Below are positions 58,699 through 64,000 of a DNA stretch of 64,000 bases, one piece after another. Made by a program: the position numbers and the translations under genes. Under the pieces are notes generated by a model. The model saw nothing but the letters and a program-made list of their open reading frames with translations, did not search any database and was not told the origin of the DNA. The stretch's first letter is position 1. The number at the start of each line of letters is the position of its first letter. The DNA comes from JAJPKK01 sp963807015 (lineage in GTDB: Bacteria > Pseudomonadota > Alphaproteobacteria > Rhizobiales > Xanthobacteraceae): the NCBI GenBank assembly GCA_963807015.1, contig CAWEAS010000013.1, forward strand, positions 248,001 through 312,000, in the 5' to 3' direction.

Positions 58699-59718
58699 AT
58701 GCATACCAGAGTGATTGCCCGCATTCTTGCGTCGCTTGCCGCGCTGATGCTCCTCTGCGGCGCCGCGGCAGCAAAGATCACCATCGCTGTCGGCGGTGCC
58801 GGTTGCCTCTGCTATCTGCCGACCGTGCTCGCCGAGCAGCTCGGCGAATACAAGAAGGCTGGCCTCGACATCGAAATCGTCAATTTCAAGGGTGGTGCCC
58901 AGGCGCTGACGGCCGTCATCGGCGGCAGCGCCGATGTCGTGTCGGGCTATTACGATCACTGCGTCAACCTGGCGGCGAAGGGCCAGCAGCTACAGGCCTT
59001 CGTGGTCTATGATCGCTTCCCCGGCGAGGTGCTTGGGGTGTCGCCGAAACACTCAAGCGAGATCACTTCGATCAAGGATCTGGCGGGGCGCAAGGTTGGC
59101 GTCAGTTCGCCCGGCTCGTCGACCGATTTCTTCCTGAAATATCTGCTCGCCAGGAACAAGATCGATCCGGACAGTGTCGCCGTCATCGGCGTGGGACTGG
59201 AAGCAACCGCCGTCGCCGCGATGGAACAGGGCGCGGTCGATGCCGCGGTGATGCTCGATCCGACACCGACGCTTTTGCAAGCCAAGTATCCGGGCCTGAA
59301 AATACTGAGCGACACGCGCACGCAGGCCGACAACATCGCAGTGTTCGGCGGCGACTATCCGGGCGGCGCGCTCTATTCACGGGCCGACTGGATCGCCAAG
59401 CACGACAAGGAGACCCAGCAGCTCGCGAACGCAATCATTGCGACCCTGCAGTGGATCCATTCGCACACAGCGGAAGAAATCATGGCGAAGATGCCGGAGG
59501 ACATGGTCGGCGCCGACAAGGGGCTCTACCTCACGGCGCTGAAGAACACCATTCCCATGTATTCCGTCACCGGCCGCATGGATCCCAAAGGCGCGCAGGC
59601 GGTGCTCGACGTCTTCAGCCAGTCGTCGCCGGAGGTCGCCAAGGCGAAGATCGATTTGTCAAAGACCTATACGAACAAGTTCGTCGACGAGGCGGCAAAG
59701 ACGCAGGGGCAGCGGTAG
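58699..59718 (+). CDS. NMT1/SsuA-like ABC substrate-binding protein (orphan)
   Basis: A 339-residue periplasmic receptor with a signal peptide (ILASLAALMLLCGAAAA). The mature start KITIAVGGAGCLCYLPTVLAEQLGEYKKAGLDIEIVNFKGG is an SsuA-like pattern with two extra cysteines in the first loop (GCLC). ATG at 58699 follows GGGAGG. No ATPase or permease lies nearby. It is convergent with the ubiD-family gene, so it may serve the same aromatic or acyl-CoA pathway, which is inference. Confidence 0.85.
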   Translation: MHTRVIARILASLAALMLLCGAAAAKITIAVGGAGCLCYLPTVLAEQLGEYKKAGLDIEIVNFKGGAQALTAVIGGSADVVSGYYDHCVNLAAKGQQLQAFVVYDRFPGEVLGVSPKHSSEITSIKDLAGRKVGVSSPGSSTDFFLKYLLARNKIDPDSVAVIGVGLEATAVAAMEQGAVDAAVMLDPTPTLLQAKYPGLKILSDTRTQADNIAVFGGDYPGGALYSRADWIAKHDKETQQLANAIIATLQWIHSHTAEEIMAKMPEDMVGADKGLYLTALKNTIPMYSVTGRMDPKGAQAVLDVFSQSSPEVAKAKIDLSKTYTNKFVDEAAKTQGQR

Positions 59719-59733
59719 AACGTCTACCGCTGC
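59709..59733. terminator. Bidirectional stem-loop between convergent genes
   Basis: GCAGCGGTAGA pairs perfectly with TCTACCGCTGC around an ACG loop (11 bp), spanning the stop codon of the binding-protein gene and lying 14 bases before the 3' end of the ubiD-family gene. There is no T-tract, but the position between two convergent genes suggests transcript-end formation on both strands. Confidence 0.55.
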
Positions 59734-59746
59734 TGCCTCAACGCAC

Positions 59747-61339
59747 TCACTTTGTCGGCGGCTTGGCCGCGAATTTCGATCCGCGCACGCACATGCGTCC
59801 GCGCGAATCCTGCCATAATCGCTCGGTCGCATGCAGATGGCCGATCGCCTGGGCGATGGTGCGGAAATTGTAGCGCGCGAATCGCTCGGCGATGTCGGTG
59901 TAATAGAGCGGCTGTTTGTCGATAGCGGCTAAGACTTCCTCCGCGAGCGCCTTGACCGTGAGATCGTCGCCGGCCTCCCCCATCTCATCAGTCTTGCCGT
60001 CAACATAATCGGCAATCTTGGCGCGTTCGGCATAGGCGTAGGTGATGCGCTCGTAGTGCTCCTTCGGAATGCCCTCCGGGATGGTCGCATCGATGCCGAC
60101 CTTCGCGCCGGTCGGGACGATGCCGAATCCCTGCGGCAGGCTCGGATCAAGGGGCTTAGCCCGCGCATTGCTGACGATCATCACGTCGCGATCGCCTTGA
60201 ACGCGGGTCGCGATCGCCCACTCCACTTCGGTCGGATCGAAGATGTCGATGTCGTCGTCCACCACGACGACATGCTTGAGGTCCATCACCGAAAGTGCGG
60301 CCAGAAGCGCATTCTTGCCCTCGCCCGGCTGCTTCTTGATTGAAATGACCGCGTGCCAGAACGCGCAGCCGCCGAGCGTGACGTTGATGTCCTTGACCTG
60401 AACACCCGCAGTCCGGAGCGCCTGCCTGATCGCCGCATAACGGATCGGCGCGGCGAGCCAGGTATTTTCCCACGGCATGTGCAGGTTGTAGTAGATCGCG
60501 TCCTTGCGCATCGAGATCGCCTTGATGCGCACCAGCGGGTTCCAGTGCAGCCCGCCCATCAACCGGGTGAATTCCCCAAAACGTCCTTCCGGCCAAGTCC
60601 AGCCGGTCGGCAATATCTCTGCCTCGAGCACGATCTCGGCATCCGCGATATACGGCACGTCGATCGTCTTGCATGGCGCAAGCTCGATCGGCGCGCCGCG
60701 CAGCCCGCCGGCAATGCCCATCTCGTCGACGCCGAGCGGCGCGCGATAACCCGAACCCGTAATCTCGATCGGATGGGTGCCGATGCTGATCGAGATCGGC
60801 AAGGGCTCGTTGCGCTCGAACGCGCGCTGCGCAAACAGACGCATATTATTGGGCGTGACGATGTCGATGCCCGTCAGGCTCTTTTCCTTGACGATGAAGC
60901 GATAGATGCCGCTGTTGGCGCCGAGTTCGGGGTCGCGAGCAATCACGACGCCGGCCGTGATCATGGGGCCGCCGTCATAGATCGACGACATCGGGATCGG
61001 CAGCTTATAGAGATCGACGTCGTCACCGACGAGCGTGACTTCACGGGTGGGCGATGATTTCACGTGTTTCGGCGGGATCGGACGGTCGATTGCAGCCTGC
61101 AGCTTGTGTTCGATCTCGGCGTAGGTGTCGCAGCCAAGCGCCATCGCTGCCCGCTCACGCGAGCGGATGATTCCCGAGACCACCGGCATGTCGTAGCCGA
61201 TGACATTATGGAAGAACAACGCGGTCTTGGCCTGATCGACGAGCGTCGAAATGTGCCGGATGTCGACCGGCTGATGAAGGTCGACAAGCTCGCCCGTCTG
61301 CCGCAGCCGATCCAGGAACTGGCGGAAATTCTCTTGCAT
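59747..61339 (-). CDS. UbiD-family decarboxylase
   Basis: A 530-residue prenylated-FMN-dependent decarboxylase acting on aromatic or alpha,beta-unsaturated acids. The core has NSGIYRFIVKEKSLTGIDI (with the Arg region), ISISIGTHPIEITGSGYRAPLGVDE and the catalytic Glu pair in WPEGRFGEFTRLMGG (about 270-285). ATG at 61339. It is the last gene of an ech-caiB-ubiD operon, 23 bases after caiB. A UbiX prenyltransferase is not in the window, but one elsewhere can supply the cofactor. The substrate could be a phenylpropanoid-derived or phthalate-like acid or its CoA ester. Confidence 0.88.
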   Translation of the reverse strand: MQENFRQFLDRLRQTGELVDLHQPVDIRHISTLVDQAKTALFFHNVIGYDMPVVSGIIRSRERAAMALGCDTYAEIEHKLQAAIDRPIPPKHVKSSPTREVTLVGDDVDLYKLPIPMSSIYDGGPMITAGVVIARDPELGANSGIYRFIVKEKSLTGIDIVTPNNMRLFAQRAFERNEPLPISISIGTHPIEITGSGYRAPLGVDEMGIAGGLRGAPIELAPCKTIDVPYIADAEIVLEAEILPTGWTWPEGRFGEFTRLMGGLHWNPLVRIKAISMRKDAIYYNLHMPWENTWLAAPIRYAAIRQALRTAGVQVKDINVTLGGCAFWHAVISIKKQPGEGKNALLAALSVMDLKHVVVVDDDIDIFDPTEVEWAIATRVQGDRDVMIVSNARAKPLDPSLPQGFGIVPTGAKVGIDATIPEGIPKEHYERITYAYAERAKIADYVDGKTDEMGEAGDDLTVKALAEEVLAAIDKQPLYYTDIAERFARYNFRTIAQAIGHLHATERLWQDSRGRMCVRGSKFAAKPPTK

Positions 61340-61362
61340 CAGGTATTTTCCTCCCGCGCCGC

Positions 61363-62523
61363 TTACGACGCCTTCTTGGTTTCTTCGCTCATGCCGAGCT
61401 CGCGCAGAATCTCTTGGTTATGCTGGCCGAGCGTCGGCGGCGCAACCGTGGGCTGATCGGCGCGGCCACCATCGAAGCGCACAGGCCGACGGATCGCCGT
61501 GACGCGGCCCATCTCGGGATGATCGAGATCGACGAAGGTGTCGAGGTGGCGCACCTGCTGGTCGTCGAACACTTCGGTAATGTCGTAGACCGGCGCAAAC
61601 GGCACATCGACCTTGGAAAAGGCTTCGACCCAGTATGCCAACGGATGCTTGATGAACTCTTCGGCCGCGATGCGATGCGCGATGTCGTAGTTGTCGATCC
61701 GCTGGACGCGGGTCTTGAGGTCGGGATGCTCCAGTATGTCGCGACGGCCGATCGTCGTCACGAAGTCTTCCCAGAACTTGGTCTGGGACGACAAGTGGAT
61801 GGTGATGAGCTTGCCGTCAGCGCAGCGGAACGCATAGGACTGCGAGGTGTGCGGCCGCAGATAGGGATCAGACACCAGATTGAGCTGGGTGTAATAGCCG
61901 AACGGATCCGGCATGAAGGCGATGGTCGATTCCAGCATGTTGACGTCGACCCGCCGCGCCTTGCCGGTGCGCTCTCGTTCGAACAACGCCGAGAGAATGC
62001 CGTAGCAGGCGTATTGGCCGGTGACGTTGTCGCCGATGGTCGGCCCCGCGATCCGCGGATCGTCGGGCGCAAGAAAGAGGCTCGACATCCCGCTCAGCGC
62101 TTGCGAGACCGCGTCGTAGGCCGGCCGTTCCGCATATGGGCCGTCCGCGCCGAAGCCGCTGATGTGGCAGCGGACCAGCCGATTGTTGATCGCGAGCAGT
62201 CGTTCGTCCGGATAGCCAAGCCGCTCGAGCACGCCCGGCCGGAAGTTGATCAGCAGCACGTCGCTGCGGGCGACGAGCTTCTCGAACGCGTGCCGGCCGA
62301 AGTCGGCACGCAGATCGAGCGCAAGCGAGCGCTTGTTGCGGTTATAGCCGCAGAAATGCGGGCTGTAGAGCCCGCCACGAAAGCTGCGGAAAGTGTCGCC
62401 GCCGTCAGGGTTCTCGATCTTGATGACGTCGGCGCCAAGATCGGCCAGCATCATTCCGGCCAGCGGGCCGGTGATCATGGTGGTCAGTTCTATGACCTTG
62501 ATGCCGGACAGCGAGCCCGTCAT
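61363..62523 (-). CDS. CaiB/BaiF (class III) CoA-transferase
   Basis: A 386-residue family III CoA transferase. It starts LSGIKVIELTTMITGPLAGMMLADLGADVIKIENPDGGD, the CoA-binding Rossmann core. The catalytic aspartate is in TIGDNVTGQYACYGILSALFERERTGKARRVDV (about 165-197). It moves CoA between an acyl-CoA donor and a carboxylic acid through an aspartyl-CoA intermediate. ATG at 62523 overlaps the hydratase stop (ATGA), so the genes are coupled. Its role is probably to activate the acid later cleaved or decarboxylated by its neighbours. Confidence 0.9.
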   Translation of the reverse strand: MTGSLSGIKVIELTTMITGPLAGMMLADLGADVIKIENPDGGDTFRSFRGGLYSPHFCGYNRNKRSLALDLRADFGRHAFEKLVARSDVLLINFRPGVLERLGYPDERLLAINNRLVRCHISGFGADGPYAERPAYDAVSQALSGMSSLFLAPDDPRIAGPTIGDNVTGQYACYGILSALFERERTGKARRVDVNMLESTIAFMPDPFGYYTQLNLVSDPYLRPHTSQSYAFRCADGKLITIHLSSQTKFWEDFVTTIGRRDILEHPDLKTRVQRIDNYDIAHRIAAEEFIKHPLAYWVEAFSKVDVPFAPVYDITEVFDDQQVRHLDTFVDLDHPEMGRVTAIRRPVRFDGGRADQPTVAPPTLGQHNQEILRELGMSEETKKAS

Positions 62524-63368
62524 TTGCGCTGATCGGTCAGCATCGTGCCGAGCTTGAACGGTGCATAGACGGGCTTGTAGCTCTTCTGGTCGATGAACTG
62601 AGAGAGGCCGGTCTTGTACGACTGCTCCGGGTCCTTGACCTTGATGGCTTGGCCCTTTTCCTTGAGGTAGTCGTAGGCTTGGCCGAAGTCCATCGTGCGC
62701 ACGTGGCGCACCGCCTGCTTGGTCGCGCGCAGCACCGCAGGGCTCTTCGCCATCAGCTTCTCGGCAAGCTTCGTCACTTCAGCCTCGAGCTTGTCATGCG
62801 GCACCGCAAAATTGCAGATGCCAACGCGCGCCGCTTCCTTGCCGTCGAACGGCTCACCGAGGCAGCAGTAGTAGAGCGCGTGACGCGGCAGTACGGCATC
62901 TGCCACGACCTTGCTCACGAGGGCACCCGGCAGGATGCCCCAGTTCACCTCTGAGAGCGAGAACGTCGCATCCTCGGCGCAAATCGCAAAGTCGGTGGCG
63001 AGGAGTTGCATGAACGCGCCGCCGACGCAGTAGCCCTCGATCAGGGCGATCGTCGGCTTGTCGTAGCCATAGAGCCGCTCCCAACGCCAACGGTTGGCCT
63101 GCTCGGCGGCGCGCTTGAAGGCGGCGGGCTTCTCCTCGTTGTCGCGGAAGAATTCTTTGAGGTCCTGGCCCGCCGAGAAGTTCCCGCCGGCCCCGCGGAT
63201 CACCACGACCTTGGTGTCGGGATCGGTCTCAAGTTCGGCAAGCGTGCGGTCCATCGCCTCGTGCAAGGCCGGATTCATGGCGTTCTTCTTTTCCGGCCGA
63301 TTCATCCACACCGTTGTGATGCCGTTGTACTTGTCGACCTTGACCACGTCCTTCTGAGGCTGCGCCAT
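62520..63368 (-). CDS. Enoyl-CoA hydratase/isomerase-family protein, hydroxycinnamoyl-CoA hydratase-lyase-like
   Basis: A 282-residue crotonase-fold enzyme. NRPEKKNAMNPALHEAMDRTL begins the fold; SAGQDLKEFFR provides the oxyanion hole; SEVNWGILPGALVSK carries the catalytic Glu at the place of Glu143 in feruloyl-CoA hydratase-lyase. Other motifs (ALYYCCLGEPFDGKEAARVGI, LRATKQAVRHVR) also match that enzyme, which converts feruloyl-CoA to vanillin and acetyl-CoA. ATG at 63368 follows AGGAGTTGGAGA. It is the first gene of the operon. Assignment to the hydratase-lyase subgroup is by sequence resemblance only. Confidence 0.83.
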   Translation of the reverse strand: MAQPQKDVVKVDKYNGITTVWMNRPEKKNAMNPALHEAMDRTLAELETDPDTKVVVIRGAGGNFSAGQDLKEFFRDNEEKPAAFKRAAEQANRWRWERLYGYDKPTIALIEGYCVGGAFMQLLATDFAICAEDATFSLSEVNWGILPGALVSKVVADAVLPRHALYYCCLGEPFDGKEAARVGICNFAVPHDKLEAEVTKLAEKLMAKSPAVLRATKQAVRHVRTMDFGQAYDYLKEKGQAIKVKDPEQSYKTGLSQFIDQKSYKPVYAPFKLGTMLTDQRK

Positions 63369-63484
63369 TCTCCAACTCCTGTGGGTGACGATGAGATGAT
63401 GCGATCTTAGCATCGGAACCGGCGGGATCGCTCCGGCAAAAATTCATGGCGTCCTTCTCCGTCCCTGCTTCGAGGAGGGCCGGT

Positions 63485-63601
63485 TCAGCCGCCGACGCCA
63501 AGCTGCTTTGCCATCCAGTCTGCGGATCGCGCGCGGTATTTATAGAACCGGTTGTGGGCGGCGTGATTTCCATCCTCGATGACGAGAAGCTCCACCGCGC
63601 C
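63485..63601 (-). pseudogene. C-terminal fragment of an alpha/beta hydrolase
   Basis: On the minus strand APGAVELLVIEDGNHAAHNRFYKYR leads to ADWMAKQLGVGG and a stop at 63485. This matches the C-terminal end of dienelactone-hydrolase-like alpha/beta hydrolases, including the catalytic His (DGNH). The frame stays open to 63715, but upstream of about 63601 the residues no longer look like the family, and no start, nucleophile or acid region is present. It is a remnant. Confidence 0.6.
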
Positions 63602-63728
63602 GGGAGCCATCGTCTCGGCGATCGAAGACGCACTTGCGCCGTTCAATGTTGTAATCCGCGATCTGCCGGTGACGCCCGCCCGCTTGCGTGCGCTCATCGC
63701 AGAGGCCGAGGCCAAACAAGCATCTTGA
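63591..63728 (+). pseudogene. C-terminal fragment of a xanthine-dehydrogenase-type molybdopterin subunit
   Basis: On the plus strand STAPGAIVSAIEDALAPFNV is followed by VIRDLPVTPARLRALIAEAEAKQAS and a TGA at 63726-63728. This is the usual C-terminal end of molybdopterin-binding subunits (xanthine dehydrogenase/CO dehydrogenase CoxL family): the IxxAIEDALAP helix and LPVTPxRLxALI tail. Nothing upstream continues the protein; instead the opposite-strand hydrolase fragment begins at the same place. Remnant at a rearrangement junction. Confidence 0.65.
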
Positions 63729-63734
63729 GCAACG

Positions 63735-63767
63735 AAAAACGCCGGCCCGGAATGATCCGGACCGGCG
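63735..63767 (-). terminator. Rho-independent terminator of the L,D-transpeptidase gene
   Basis: CGCCGG.CCGGA/TCCGG.CCGGCG forms a 12-position stem with one mismatch and a four-base loop (63740-63767). On the minus strand it is followed by TTTTT (63739-63735). It lies 31 bases past the stop of the gene at 63799. Confidence 0.75.
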
Positions 63768-63798
63768 CTACTTCTACGCTACAAACCGGGGTCAGCGG

Positions 63799-64000
63799 TC
63801 AGCCGTTATTGCCGCGCGGGGTATCGGCGCGACGCTCCATTGGCAGCACGATCACCTTGGTGCCGACGTTGGTACGGCTGTAGAGATCGATCACGTCCTC
63901 GTTGACCATGCGGATGCAGCCCGAAGAGACATGGCCACCGATGGTGGAGGGTGCGTTGGTGCCGTGAATGCGGTAGATGGTGCCGCCGAGATACATCGCG
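63799..64000 (-). CDS. L,D-transpeptidase (YkuD), C-terminal part, cut by the window edge
   Basis: The last about 67 codons of an L,D-transpeptidase. MYLGGTIYRIHGTNAPSTIG leads to the catalytic HVSSGCIRMVNEDVIDLY, with the active-site Cys in S-S-G-C-I-R-M and the conserved His pair. These enzymes make 3-3 peptidoglycan cross-links or attach proteins to the wall in the periplasm. The frame is open at position 64000, so the start is beyond the window. It is followed by a good terminator. Confidence 0.88.
   Translation of the reverse strand, partial: AMYLGGTIYRIHGTNAPSTIGGHVSSGCIRMVNEDVIDLYSRTNVGTKVIVLPMERRADTPRGNNG

Noticed and set aside
61414..62532. 372-codon plus-strand open frame
   Set aside because: Antisense shadow of the CaiB-family CoA-transferase.
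1..64000. tRNA genes, rRNA, insertion sequences, phage or CRISPR arrays
   Set aside because: I looked for cloverleaf-like GTTCGAATC/GTTCAAATC arms, transposase motifs and regularly spaced direct repeats and found none that hold up; the only mobile-type sequences are the REP-like units.

Overview
The window is a 64-kb piece of a GC-rich alphaproteobacterial chromosome, most likely from the order Hyphomicrobiales (Rhizobiales), in the Bradyrhizobium/Xanthobacteraceae neighbourhood. This is inferred from gene content: a DUF4169/ribbon-helix-helix pair, a DUF3309 peptide, a TIM44-like protein, an extensin-like lipoprotein, many solute-binding proteins, an N-type ATPase operon, and an ilv operon with a Rhizobiales-style leader peptide. 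No rRNA, tRNA, transposase, integrase or CRISPR array was seen.

Layout. 0-7.5 kb: two exported c-type cytochromes, a small DNA-binding pair, a gluconolactonase-like Tat protein, a DUF1932 dehydrogenase, a GlcG-like protein and a flavin monooxygenase. 7.5-10.5 kb: a TPR/O-GlcNAc-transferase-like protein and a cupin. 10.7-15.7 kb: a complete LIV-type branched-chain amino-acid ABC operon with a convergent binding protein. 16-20 kb: a glyoxalase-fold protein and a tripartite tricarboxylate transporter (TctC-TctB-TctA), with tctA frameshifted. 20.2-24.1 kb: a fused hydantoinase/5-oxoprolinase carrying two in-frame palindromic repeat insertions; a third, solo repeat unit follows the gene. 24-28 kb: TIM44-like protein, extensin-like lipoprotein, isochorismatase-fold hydrolase and a VOC protein. 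28.2-33.7 kb: an SsuABC/ThiXYZ-like ABC transporter, a 2OG-Fe(II) oxygenase, a second paralogous binding protein and a nucleoside-type deaminase. 33.8-40.3 kb: a complete N-ATPase operon atpDCQRBEFAG, whose atpG has an amber codon at position 13. 40.4-43.9 kb: HAD phosphatase, SelD, DUF72 and a secreted protein. 44.2-47.9 kb: a polar amino-acid ABC operon enclosing a frameshifted phytanoyl-CoA-dioxygenase-like gene. 48-51 kb: another SsuABC-like transporter. 51-55 kb: a Tat flavoprotein, an Ig-like protein and an exported RidA-like protein. 55.8-58.7 kb: promoter, leader peptide, attenuator and acetolactate synthase genes. 58.7-64 kb: an orphan binding protein, an ech-caiB-ubiD acyl-CoA/decarboxylase operon, a junction between two gene remnants, and the end of an L,D-transpeptidase.

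The region is dominated by nutrient acquisition: seven periplasmic solute-binding proteins and five transport systems, several next to oxygenases, hydrolases or CoA enzymes that probably process the imported compound. The most notable observations are the in-frame REP-like insertions in the hydantoinase gene, the ilv leader/attenuator, and the fact that all three disrupted genes (tctA, phyH-like, atpG) are repaired by a one-base edit that recreates a GANTC (CcrM) site, which raises the possibility of methylation-linked sequencing error. All identifications rest on reading motifs and family resemblance; no database search was run.
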